A model generated the notes under the pieces. It saw only the letters and a list, made by a program, of their open reading frames with translations. It was not told the DNA's origin and did no database searches. A stretch of 64,000 nt of DNA from Firmicutes bacterium UBA2116 (lineage in GTDB: Bacteria > Bacillota > Clostridia > Tissierellales > Sedimentibacteraceae): the NCBI GenBank assembly GCA_002331025.1, contig DCYG01000044.1:230850-294849 (forward strand). Reading direction: 5' to 3'. Shown here one piece after another: positions 1 through 8,259 of this stretch. Both the position numbers and the translations under genes were made by a program. Position 1 is the first letter of the stretch, and the number at the start of each line of letters is the position of its first letter.

Positions 1-3000
1 GTATATAATCATCATAGCTACTGGAATTTATCATAGACGGTCCATTAATAGAGCTTTTAAAGTCCTGTCCAATTTTATTAAGTCCTCCAGTTTCCAAAGA
101 GCTTAAGTTTCTGACACCATTTATTCTACTTACATTGTAATTAGACGGAAAATTTATAATTTCAAGACCATCTTCACTTTCAACAACAATTTGCAAATTT
201 AAGCTTCTTACTTCTCCAAACTCAAAATTAGAAACATATTGCCTCACATCAAAGAAATTGTTAATAAATATACTGTCAGAAAATTCATATTTCTCTACTT
301 CTGTACTAAATGAATCAATAAGTACATTGGTTTCTTTATCCAAGAATTTAACAGTATATTTACTTTGAATATCGCCCTTAAACGTCAAGTATGTATTTAT
401 ATATGCTGATTTTGAAATATCCTCAATAATTATATTATTAAGTAGCTTCGTTTCATTTTCAGCTAATACAAGCTTTTGGGAAGCTATGCTGATGTTATTT
501 TCTATTTTTGAATTACTTTTGCTTTCTAAAAATATTCCCCCAACAGGAACAGCAGAGATTTTAGGGTGAGGGTTTTTTCTATATAATTGAATGGTTGAAT
601 TATCCACCTTTACAAATTTAGAATAATAGGTATTATCCGGTATGCTTACTTCAAAAACATATTCAATTTTATCATTAGAGGTAATTGGTTCCTGATATTT
701 ATCATTCACAAATTCATTGTGATCAAACTTCAATACATATTCATAACCGGATAGTTCTACTATTTGTTCTTCTTTGCCGCTTTTTCCGTTAATAGTTGCT
801 TCCGGACAATATATTCCATTTCTGTACACTCCTCCCTTAACTATTACTGTATCTTCATAAATAAGCAATCTGCCTTTAGCATCAATAAGTCGTACATGGA
901 ATGATGTTTCATAATCAGATTTTTTTAAATGAATGTTATTTTGAGGGTACAAATTATTATTTGAAATTTCTTGCATTGATTTAAGTTCATTATTAGCAAG
1001 CAGAAAAGTTTCATATATTGCACTGTTTTCAGGTTCAAATGCTATATCGCTTTTTATACCTGTTCTTTCAAATATAGCAATTTTTCCTTTTTCATCAGTT
1101 TCAGCTAATTTATATTTATTTTCACCACTTATGTAGGTAATCTTGCTTTTTTGAGCAGGAAATACCTGAAATAAAAACAGCTTATCTCTTAAATTTTCTA
1201 CTGTTATTTCTGTTTTTTCTTCCATACCGGTTAAATTATGTTTCATTGTTAAATATGACTGTCCGGGAGATAAGCCCTCAAGCAACAATTGTGTACCCGG
1301 CAAAACTATGCTGTCATTTACACTGTCTAACAATCCGCCATCCTTGTACTTAAGTGACAATATATTGTCATCCCCCACTGACCATGTTGTTTTATCAAAT
1401 AAGTTACTCCACTTGTATTTAGTATTAATATTTATAGTATCTGTTAAAGCAATATTTCTGTTAAGATTTAATATTTCTTCACTTGTCATTGCATCAAGAG
1501 CTTCATATAAGCTCATTGTATGACTATCTTTATTGACACCGTTAACACTTATCTTAAATGCTTCAGAATTATATACATGCATAACATATGAATCATATGA
1601 ATAAGCTTCGTCGTATCCATTTTTTGCCCTGAGAGATACCATGTATGTATCATACAATTTTAATTCATCTACTTTGTCTACATTAATCACTATATCCTTA
1701 TTTCTATCAAATATATTGGTTGTACAAACCTCAGGTTCAGACTCATTTTTTGCCACAGTAACTATAACCTCTGTACTTGGAGTATGGTTGTCAACATCAA
1801 ATTTAACCTTAAAATTATCAACCTCATCATTTATATAATAACTGTTTTGTTTACTCAACACTGCTTTGGCAGGCAAGCTTTTTACTCTTATAAAAGCTGA
1901 TGCTGTAAACAACATATCAGTTTTTAAATCCTTTGCGGATATTTCAAGTTGGTAGCTGTATTTTCCTCTTTCCGATACATTGCTTAAATATTGATTGTTA
2001 ATTTCATAATATAATTCTTGATTTTCAGCAGTGAAAATATGTGTATCACTAAATATTAGATCTCCTTTTATAAATTCTTCTGCCTCATATTGTCCTTCAT
2101 ATAATTTATAACTGAAAGTAGTTTCCGCTCCATTGACAGACGGAATGTTCGTAGAGTAATAAATTTTAGCATTGCTTCCTTTAATTATTTCTGCATTTTT
2201 AGACCAGCCGCTTATATTTAAAAAAATCTCATTAGTATCAATTACCTGCAGAGTATTACTGTATAAAGTAAATTGTTTGTCAGGTTGTCCCGAATTTAAA
2301 GCAGTTAAAGAAAATGTTACGCTCCCCGGTTTTCCTGTCAATGAAATTGCTCCCGAGGTTGTGATTGATGCTACAGTATTGTCGCTTGACACCCACACAA
2401 AATCGTCCGGCTTCTGCCATGTAGCATTATTTTTAACATTATAGCTTAATGAAATTAAATCAATGCTATCAGAGGATATTTTATTATCTACAGGCCAATT
2501 CCCATACAAAATTTCCAAATCTGATTCATCATCAATATATATAATTTGAGCTAAGGTATATTGCTTCGATAAAGAATATATCAGCTCAAAATTGCCTGTT
2601 CCATCTTCATCAAAATATATTTCGCACACATAATTTTTATCTGAAATTTCTGAGCTTTCAGGTGCGGTAAAGCTGCCCTTTAACTCAGTAATAATAAGCC
2701 CGTCATTTGCATAAAGCTCTACATCACGAGCATTTCCATCCTCACCTATCACTCTTGCCTTAACAACCTTTACACGTCCATCTACAATTTTGTGTAATAA
2801 TAAATAATCAGAAAGCTCTTCATTTGCTTTAAGAGATAGATTAATCACAACCTCAGCATTCATGCCTTTGCCCTGATTTACCTCTATATTTGTTTCAGCG
2901 CAATAAGAAAACAAATCCTCATTTGTGTATGATTTAAGTGTAGCATTTGAAATCTGAGTGCTGTATGATGTACTCTCATCCTGTGACTTCCCCGATAAAT

Positions 3001-4384
3001 CAACTGCTCCTTTTACATCATTTATATTAATTAAACCACTAAAATCAGGACCTGCCTCATATAAAAAGCTTACACTCTCTGAAACTGTACCATTTCTTTC
3101 AACAGGATACAAAACAGTATCGTTTGCATTTATACTTATGTTATCTGTTAAAACCGCCTCATTAAATGAAACTGTTATGGGGATACTTTCTACTAAACAA
3201 TATTCATCGGCAGGTGCATTACAATTTACCGGAAACGGGTTGATTTTATCCTCAAAATTCATTTGATTTTGAACATAATTACCTTGCTCATCATGGAATA
3301 AGGTATATACAAGGCCACCGTCTGTTAAATAATTCAAACTAAATCCTAATGAATTAACTACAGCATTTACTTCAAGGTTGCCACCTATGCCTAAAGCATA
3401 TAATTCAACATCATTAAATCCAAAACCAATTATGTTTTTTCCGTCTACAGAAGTGTTTCTATTCAAAGCATTAATTGAGGAAGAAGCATAGTTTTTTACT
3501 ATCTGTAAACTAACTTTCCCTGTTGCGCCTGCATTTAAAAAATATCCCGTAGGTAAATTCAAATGAGAAAAAGTACCTGTATCTATCATTTTTCTTACAT
3601 CCGCTGTTATGGCTGATGCCGTCGCTATATTTATAACATCGCCCTTGTTAACATATTTGCCGGGGGTATCCGGAAAGCTTTCAGCATTTTGTATTGCTGA
3701 CATATCTGCCATAAACACATCTGTTGCCCTATCATATATCTGTTTAAGATCAAGAGAGTTTTCAATCCTGACGGGAACAGTCATAACTTCTTTATTGTTT
3801 TCAAACAAAGCATTGCTGATATCGCAGCAGCTTATATAAAATACTCTGTCTCCTGTCCACAGAGCTCCGGATTCCGAAACTTCAGGATTTTCGTCATCAT
3901 AATTATTGTTAATTTCAGGAATTACAATATCTATTCTTTTTTCGGTTTCTCCGGCTTCAAATGTAACACTGCCGTTTTCAACAACTTCATAGTGTTTATC
4001 CAAAAATGCACTTCCCGGATATATTTTATAATCAAAGGACACGTCACTATCGCTTGAGGAATTTAACTTGAAGATAATTGTAGCTGTTATTTCTTCATCA
4101 TCAACATATATTGGTTCATTTACCTCATAGGATACTCTCGTTCCAAAATCATATCCTGAAGGTGAGATAACGATATCCTCCCCCATAATTGAATACAAGC
4201 CTATCCCTTTATTGTTAATCTGATCAGTCAAAGATTGCAGAGCCATGTCATGAGCGGATAGCTGAAAATTATCATTCGAATTGTCAATATTAGTATAAGC
4301 AAAACCTGAAAATGAGCTAAAAGTGATACATAATATCAGTATAATACTTATAGCTTTATTTGTTTTTTTAACATGGTGTTTCAT
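1..4384 (-). CDS. Large secreted surface protein, partial (C-terminus outside window)
   Basis: An uninterrupted minus-strand frame of 1461 codons runs from an ATG at 4384 to the left edge with no stop, so the protein is longer than 1461 residues. The start has a good ribosome site (AAGGGGGG, 7-8 nt upstream). Residues 1-30 form a typical signal peptide: a basic start, then the hydrophobic stretch AISIILILCITFSSFSGFA. Residues about 83-200 resemble a Calx-beta-type beta-sandwich (YEVNEPIYVDDEE, then VTFEAGETEKRIDIVIPE). Residues about 645-700 resemble a Big_2 Ig-like domain (VWVSSDNTVASITTSGAISL). The rest is beta-rich and Asn/Ser/Asp-rich, as in modular cell-surface adhesins. No anchor (SLH, LPXTG) is visible because the C-terminus is missing. 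It overlaps the tetR stop by 17 nt, so the two genes are very likely co-transcribed and translationally coupled. Specific function is unknown. Confidence 0.85.
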   Translation of the reverse strand, partial: MKHHVKKTNKAISIILILCITFSSFSGFAYTNIDNSNDNFQLSAHDMALQSLTDQINNKGIGLYSIMGEDIVISPSGYDFGTRVSYEVNEPIYVDDEEITATIIFKLNSSSDSDVSFDYKIYPGSAFLDKHYEVVENGSVTFEAGETEKRIDIVIPEINNNYDDENPEVSESGALWTGDRVFYISCCDISNALFENNKEVMTVPVRIENSLDLKQIYDRATDVFMADMSAIQNAESFPDTPGKYVNKGDVINIATASAITADVRKMIDTGTFSHLNLPTGYFLNAGATGKVSLQIVKNYASSSINALNRNTSVDGKNIIGFGFNDVELYALGIGGNLEVNAVVNSLGFSLNYLTDGGLVYTLFHDEQGNYVQNQMNFEDKINPFPVNCNAPADEYCLVESIPITVSFNEAVLTDNISINANDTVLYPVERNGTVSESVSFLYEAGPDFSGLININDVKGAVDLSGKSQDESTSYSTQISNATLKSYTNEDLFSYCAETNIEVNQGKGMNAEVVINLSLKANEELSDYLLLHKIVDGRVKVVKARVIGEDGNARDVELYANDGLIITELKGSFTAPESSEISDKNYVCEIYFDEDGTGNFELIYSLSKQYTLAQIIYIDDESDLEILYGNWPVDNKISSDSIDLISLSYNVKNNATWQKPDDFVWVSSDNTVASITTSGAISLTGKPGSVTFSLTALNSGQPDKQFTLYSNTLQVIDTNEIFLNISGWSKNAEIIKGSNAKIYYSTNIPSVNGAETTFSYKLYEGQYEAEEFIKGDLIFSDTHIFTAENQELYYEINNQYLSNVSERGKYSYQLEISAKDLKTDMLFTASAFIRVKSLPAKAVLSKQNSYYINDEVDNFKVKFDVDNHTPSTEVIVTVAKNESEPEVCTTNIFDRNKDIVINVDKVDELKLYDTYMVSLRAKNGYDEAYSYDSYVMHVYNSEAFKISVNGVNKDSHTMSLYEALDAMTSEEILNLNRNIALTDTININTKYKWSNLFDKTTWSVGDDNILSLKYKDGGLLDSVNDSIVLPGTQLLLEGLSPGQSYLTMKHNLTGMEEKTEITVENLRDKLFLFQVFPAQKSKITYISGENKYKLAETDEKGKIAIFERTGIKSDIAFEPENSAIYETFLLANNELKSMQEISNNNLYPQNNIHLKKSDYETSFHVRLIDAKGRLLIYEDTVIVKGGVYRNGIYCPEATINGKSGKEEQIVELSGYEYVLKFDHNEFVNDKYQEPITSNDKIEYVFEVSIPDNTYYSKFVKVDNSTIQLYRKNPHPKISAVPVGGIFLESKSNSKIENNISIASQKLVLAENETKLLNNIIIEDISKSAYINTYLTFKGDIQSKYTVKFLDKETNVLIDSFSTEVEKYEFSDSIFINNFFDVRQYVSNFEFGEVRSLNLQIVVESEDGLEIINFPSNYNVSRINGVRNLSSLETGGLNKIGQDFKSSINGPSMINSSSYDDYI

Positions 4385-5006
4385 CAAATATCCCCCCTTC
4401 TGAAAGCTTGTCTATTGATTTCATTTGATTCAATATCATGGATATCAGCTTCATCCCATAATCGGCAAGCTTAAACGAACCTTTCCTCAGACACCAGTCA
4501 TATATTACGCCTCTGATACAGGTGGTAAGAATCATTGCAATTTCTTTGGCTGATAAATCACTGCATATTTCTTTATTTTTCTTTGCTTCATCAATTAATG
4601 ATTTTAGAAGATTATTATATTCCCTTTCAGGTGAGGTGAGAAATCTGACAGTGTTTAAATCTTTAATCTGAGATGAATAAATTACAGACATAAATTCCAG
4701 TCCTATTTCATTTTCCATAACAGAAAAAACATAACCGATTAATGCGGATATTTTTTCCACGGTATTTTCATAATTTTTATTCATCTTAGAAAAATTACTG
4801 TACGCTTCATCAACCATTGGAACCATACTGTAGATTAAATCTTCCTTTGTTTTGAAATGAGTATAAAAACCACCCTTTGATGAATTTGCTTCATTTATGA
4901 TTTCATCAACTGTTACATTGTTATACCCCTTCTCAACAAACAACCTTCTGGCACAATCTACAATTCTTTTCTTTGTTTCATTACCTCTAATAGTTTTTTT
5001 ATTCAA
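4368..5006 (-). CDS. TetR/AcrR family transcriptional regulator
   Basis: A 212-residue protein with an N-terminal TetR helix-turn-helix (KKRIVDCARRLFVEKGYNNVTVDEIINEA, then SSKGGFYTHFKTKEDL) and a variable helical ligand-binding C-terminal domain of usual family length. I place the start at a TTG at 5006 because AGGAGGGAG lies 3-9 nt upstream. The longer frame from a TTG at 5039 adds 11 residues without a ribosome site and would contain this AGGAGG. The gene sits directly behind a strong promoter whose start region is covered by a 22-bp palindrome (5081-5102), so autorepression is the simplest model. The only downstream partner is the giant surface protein, which this regulator probably controls. 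The ligand is unknown. Confidence 0.92.
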   Translation of the reverse strand: MNKKTIRGNETKKRIVDCARRLFVEKGYNNVTVDEIINEANSSKGGFYTHFKTKEDLIYSMVPMVDEAYSNFSKMNKNYENTVEKISALIGYVFSVMENEIGLEFMSVIYSSQIKDLNTVRFLTSPEREYNNLLKSLIDEAKKNKEICSDLSAKEIAMILTTCIRGVIYDWCLRKGSFKLADYGMKLISMILNQMKSIDKLSEGGIFDETPC

Positions 5007-5080
5007 GTTCTCCCTCCTGAAATTAAGCAGACGACCCAAATTTCATATTTGGTGTCGGTCGCTTATGCTGCAAGCAAAAA

Positions 5081-5133
5081 TATACAGACTATAGTCTGTA
5101 TATAATTATAGTTGTTATGCTTTATTGTGTCAA
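5081..5133 (-). promoter_or_regulatory. Promoter of the tetR-surface protein operon with palindromic operator
   Basis: On the minus strand a consensus -35 TTGACA (5128-5133), a 17-bp spacer and a consensus -10 TATAAT (5105-5110) are present. Immediately downstream, over the expected transcription start, lies a perfect 22-bp palindrome (5081-5102) with half-site TATACAGACTA. Position and symmetry are those of a TetR-family operator that blocks initiation. Binding by the adjacent TetR is an inference. Confidence 0.85.
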
Positions 5134-5179
5134 CAAAAATATGTTTTGTATTGAATGCAACAGGTAAAATTATTATCTT

Positions 5180-5767
5180 TTATTTACTCACATTGTATTT
5201 AACAGCAGAAATTCCATGAGTCATAGTACCCATTGGACAGTAAACACACCACGAACGTGGTTTATATAATATCATCGTAATAATACCCAATATTGTAGAA
5301 GTCAGCATCATACTGTAAAATCCGAATGCAAATTGTGCAACCCATGCTGAAACAAAATTTGTATCAACCCAATGCCATGGAACCTTAAAAGTCCATAGCA
5401 GTGTAATAACTTCTTTTAAATTTGATGTTCCTGCAAAAACTAAATAAGTGTTAAAGAGCATAATCATAAACATAGTCATAAAAAATGTTAAAAACCCATA
5501 TCTGAATATATTGGTTTTTAAAAAATGCGGCATAGGTTTATTCCTTGATAATTGATATTTATTGCCTAACAAATTCAACAGCTGTCCTCGGCCGCAATAT
5601 TTATTGCAATATGCTTTACCCCCACCCTTAATAGAAATTATAAGCGGTATAGCAAAGCATATTAATCCTAACCAGGCAAAAATAATATTAAACAATCCCA
5701 ATACAAGATAAATAACTGAAAATATATATAAATATTCATTCCATGATTTCTTCTTATTTTTCTCCAT
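5180..5767 (-). CDS. NapH/Fer4_5-like iron-sulfur membrane protein
   Basis: A 195-residue membrane protein with hydrophobic segments at about residues 12-45, 90-113 and 142-167. Two cysteine groups are visible: Cys54 and Cys58 (KAYCNKYCGRG), and Cys174 and Cys177 (RSWCVYCPMGTMTHG). The second resembles the C-x-x-C-P-x-G signature of the NapH/NosR/Fer4_5 polyferredoxin family, which carries electrons at the membrane. The protein is short for that family and has no extra ferredoxin domain of its own, but the preceding gene encodes a free 2[4Fe-4S] ferredoxin whose stop codon touches this ATG. The two are likely one electron-transfer unit. The partner oxidoreductase is not in the window. Confidence 0.75.
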   Translation of the reverse strand: MEKNKKKSWNEYLYIFSVIYLVLGLFNIIFAWLGLICFAIPLIISIKGGGKAYCNKYCGRGQLLNLLGNKYQLSRNKPMPHFLKTNIFRYGFLTFFMTMFMIMLFNTYLVFAGTSNLKEVITLLWTFKVPWHWVDTNFVSAWVAQFAFGFYSMMLTSTILGIITMILYKPRSWCVYCPMGTMTHGISAVKYNVSK

Positions 5768-5974
5768 CTATGCCACCTCTTCACCCGATACGATTTCTAT
5801 TGTAGATGCCGGGCAAGCTTTTACACATTTAGAACATCCTACACATTTATTTTTATTAACTTCCGCAAAAACTCCTGCCACAATATTAATTGCGCTTAAC
5901 GGGCAAGCATCCGCACATGTACCGCATGCAACACACCCTTTCATGTTAACTAGTGCCTTTTTTCTCAATTTCAT
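5768..5974 (-). CDS. 2[4Fe-4S] ferredoxin
   Basis: A 68-residue ferredoxin with two complete clusters: C-x2-C-x2-C-x3-CP at Cys14, 17, 20 and 24, and again at Cys44, 47, 50 and 54. The size and spacing are those of clostridial low-potential ferredoxins. The ribosome site GGGAGGT precedes the ATG. The stop codon directly abuts the ATG of the NapH-like membrane protein, so they form a two-gene operon. It probably hands electrons to or from that membrane protein. Confidence 0.9.
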   Translation of the reverse strand: MKLRKKALVNMKGCVACGTCADACPLSAINIVAGVFAEVNKNKCVGCSKCVKACPASTIEIVSGEEVA

Positions 5975-6066
5975 ATATTACCTCCCAAAATCACATTGCT
6001 TATTATATCATAATATTAAGATATATCAATATTGTTACTATAAATTTTTTTTGTACTTTTTTCCAA

Positions 6067-6100
6067 TAAAAAAGACATAGATAAACCTTCAGTCTACGCC
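6067..6100 (-). terminator. Intrinsic terminator of the LysR gene
   Basis: On the minus strand an 8-bp stem (GGCGTAGA with TCTATGTC, including G-U pairs) and an 11-nt loop are followed by a run of T. It lies just past the stop of the LysR gene. Confidence 0.65.
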
Positions 6101-6143
6101 TTCAAATATTTGGTACCGAATGCTTGTGGTATATTTTATTTAG

Positions 6144-7010
6144 CTATAATGTAATATTACGGTAAAATTCTTCATTTCTTTCTTTCATCAAACTGTTGCA
6201 AGGATATATGAAATATAACGGTCTTTCAATTGAATAACCTTTCAATGAGAGATAGGATAATTCACCAAGTTCAACTTCCCGCTTAGCAACTTCTTCATAC
6301 ATAAATGAAATAGCATCCGAATTTTTTAACACCTTTTTTATAATTCCAAAACTGCTGATTTCAAATATTTTATTAAACGAAAGAATTGAATCATTATTTT
6401 GATATAAATAGTTTTCGAAAATTTCTCTTGTTCCGGATCCTACTTCGCGTAATATCAATGGATAATTGTGAAATTCGGATAAATCTGATTCTTTACCATC
6501 TAAAGGATGACCTTTACGAGCTACAGGGGTGAATTTTGTATTACAAAATTCATAAAAATTAAATAAAGATTTATCAAAAATACCTTCTATAAAAGCACAA
6601 TATAATTCATTATTCATAAGCATTTCAATTATAGATTTTGTATTCTTAACTGTCAAAGAAAAAAGTTCATTGGAATTACCCATATATAAATTCAAATATG
6701 AAGGCAAATAATAATCTGCTATAGATAATGTCGCTCCAACCTTAAGCGGAGTTTCTATACTTTTTAATCTGCCAATCAATTGCTTCTCATTTGCTACTTG
6801 AAAATTAGCATAATTATATAGAGCTTCTCCTTCTTCCGTTAAGTTGATTGATTTACCAACGATGTCTATCAGCTTACAGTTGTAATACTCTTCTAGTTTT
6901 CTTATGTGTTGCGTAACCGCAGGTTGAGTAAGGTTTAAAGACGTTGCCGCTTTAGTATAATTTTTAAATTCAGCTACTTTTAAAAAAGTAAATATTTTTG
7001 TATCAAGCAA
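6144..7010 (-). CDS. LysR family transcriptional regulator
   Basis: A LysR-type regulator of about 288 residues with the N-terminal winged helix-turn-helix (FKNYTKAATSLNLTQPAVTQHIRKLEEYY) and a LysR substrate-binding domain. I prefer the TTG start at 7010: GGGAG lies 8 nt upstream and the protein then begins LDTKIFTFLKV, as in most family members. The ATG at 7025 has no spaced ribosome site. It is divergent from a YeiH-type exporter gene, the usual arrangement for a LysR protein and its target. The 116-bp gap holds two inverted repeats built from GTTAT/ATAAC (see 7036-7110). It is similar in setting to YeiE/CysB-type regulators, but the ligand cannot be read from sequence. Confidence 0.92.
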   Translation of the reverse strand: MLDTKIFTFLKVAEFKNYTKAATSLNLTQPAVTQHIRKLEEYYNCKLIDIVGKSINLTEEGEALYNYANFQVANEKQLIGRLKSIETPLKVGATLSIADYYLPSYLNLYMGNSNELFSLTVKNTKSIIEMLMNNELYCAFIEGIFDKSLFNFYEFCNTKFTPVARKGHPLDGKESDLSEFHNYPLILREVGSGTREIFENYLYQNNDSILSFNKIFEISSFGIIKKVLKNSDAISFMYEEVAKREVELGELSYLSLKGYSIERPLYFIYPCNSLMKERNEEFYRNITL

Positions 7011-7035
7011 AATATCATCTCCCATTCCACTTATT

Positions 7036-7110
7036 ATAACATAAAGTTATCAATTATAAAATATCATAATTTGATTTTATCATTATTTTGTTATAGAATT
7101 CTATCATAAC
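7036..7110 (+). promoter_or_regulatory. Promoter of the yeiH-like gene with two LysR-type inverted repeats
   Basis: Site 1 is ATAAC-N5-GTTAT at 7036-7050. Site 2 is GTTAT-N11-ATAAC at 7090-7110 and contains the palindrome ATAGAATTCTAT. The likely promoter is TTGATT (7071-7076), a 17-bp spacer and TAGAAT (7094-7099), giving a start near 7106. Site 1 is then centred near -63, the classic LysR recognition position, and site 2 overlaps the -10 and start. Confidence 0.6.
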
Positions 7111-7126
7111 AGCAAGGAGGATCGTA

Positions 7127-8152
7127 ATGAAAAGATTTTATGCAATTTTACCGGGTTTTTGTTTATCTCTGTTAATAGCAATTAGCTCAAGATGGATTGA
7201 AGCTCTGTTACCCATTCCGCTTATCGGAGATTCAGTATTAGCACTTTTTATAGGTATGATTATTAATCAAATAAAAAACCCTGATGAATTAGTTCAAAAA
7301 GGCTTGAAATTTACATCTAAAAAAGTACTTAAATTTTCTATTATCCTATTGGGCGCAAGTTTAAGCATCGAAACTATTTTACATATTGGGCGCTTGTCAT
7401 TAACAGTTATGATATTTACATTACTCACATGCTTCGGATGTGGACATTTTATTGGAAAATGGTTAAATATAAATTGGAAGCTCTCTAATATGATTTCAGC
7501 AGGAACAGGCATTTGCGGCGGTTCAGCTATTGCAGCAATGGCACCCGTAATTAATGCTGAAGATAAGGATATTGCATATGCAATGTCAGCTACCTTCCTT
7601 TTTGATATGGCAATGATATTATTATTTCCAATAATGGGTAAATTAATGGGTCTAAGCGATATAGCTTATGGACTATGGGCGGGAACTGCGGTAAATGATA
7701 CATCAAGTGTAGTAGCTGCAGGTTATGCATTCAGCGAAGCAGCAGGTGATTTTGCTACCATGGTAAAGCTTACTCGTACTCTTTCTATTATACCTACAGT
7801 CTTAGTTTTCTCCATAATAAATGTCAGGGTTAACATAAAAGAAGAATCAAAAAACGGTATAATTACTGAAAAAAACAAGGTTAAATTAAGTTCACTCTTC
7901 CCATGGTTCATATTGATGTTTATAGGCATGTCATTTGTAAACAGTATCGGATTAATACCAGCTGGCGTATCTATAAGTATGAAAAGCATCAGTAAATTTC
8001 TAATGGTTTCTGCTTTGGCCGCAATAGGATTAAACACAGATTTTCAGGAAATAAAAAGTTCAGGAATAAACCCGATGATCCACGGGTTCATCATATCCGC
8101 ATTAGTGGTAATTGTAGCTATTACTGTTGAATTTTTCATAGGTTTAGTTTAG
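7127..8152 (+). CDS. YeiH/UPF0324 family putative sulfate/sulfite exporter
   Basis: A 341-residue integral membrane protein with about ten hydrophobic segments, matching the UPF0324 (Cons_hypoth698, PSE) family in length and sequence. Recognisable parts are the N-terminal LLPIPLIGDSVLALFIGMIIN, the glycine-rich GTGICGGSAIAAMAPVINAEDKD and GTAVNDTSSVVAAGYAFSEAA. The family is annotated as putative sulfate exporters, but transport has been shown for few members. The start follows AAGGAGGATCGTA. The divergent LysR gene and the spaced inverted repeats suggest control by that regulator. It is followed by a hairpin shared with the convergent ligD. Confidence 0.88.
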   Translation: MKRFYAILPGFCLSLLIAISSRWIEALLPIPLIGDSVLALFIGMIINQIKNPDELVQKGLKFTSKKVLKFSIILLGASLSIETILHIGRLSLTVMIFTLLTCFGCGHFIGKWLNINWKLSNMISAGTGICGGSAIAAMAPVINAEDKDIAYAMSATFLFDMAMILLFPIMGKLMGLSDIAYGLWAGTAVNDTSSVVAAGYAFSEAAGDFATMVKLTRTLSIIPTVLVFSIINVRVNIKEESKNGIITEKNKVKLSSLFPWFILMFIGMSFVNSIGLIPAGVSISMKSISKFLMVSALAAIGLNTDFQEIKSSGINPMIHGFIISALVVIVAITVEFFIGLV

Positions 8153-8172
8153 AAATATTCTCCCAGCATATT

Positions 8173-8212
8173 AAAAACACACATTCTCGTTATCTGCTAA
8201 AAGAATGTGTGT
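8173..8212 (-). terminator. Terminator of ligD, possibly bidirectional
   Basis: A perfect 11-bp stem (ACACACATTCT at 8177-8187 with AGAATGTGTGT at 8202-8212) and a 14-nt loop. On the minus strand it is followed by TTTTTAA, so it suits the ku-ligD transcript. It lies between convergent genes and may also end the yeiH transcript. Confidence 0.75.
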
Positions 8213-8259
8213 ATCTCGCTGTTTACTGCGAACATCCGGTTTATACCTTTTGGTTCAAA

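Noticed and set aside
1308..3839. Several plus-strand ORFs of 60-100 codons in the first 4 kb
   Set aside because: They are antisense shadows of the continuous minus-strand frame of the large secreted protein and lack ribosome sites.
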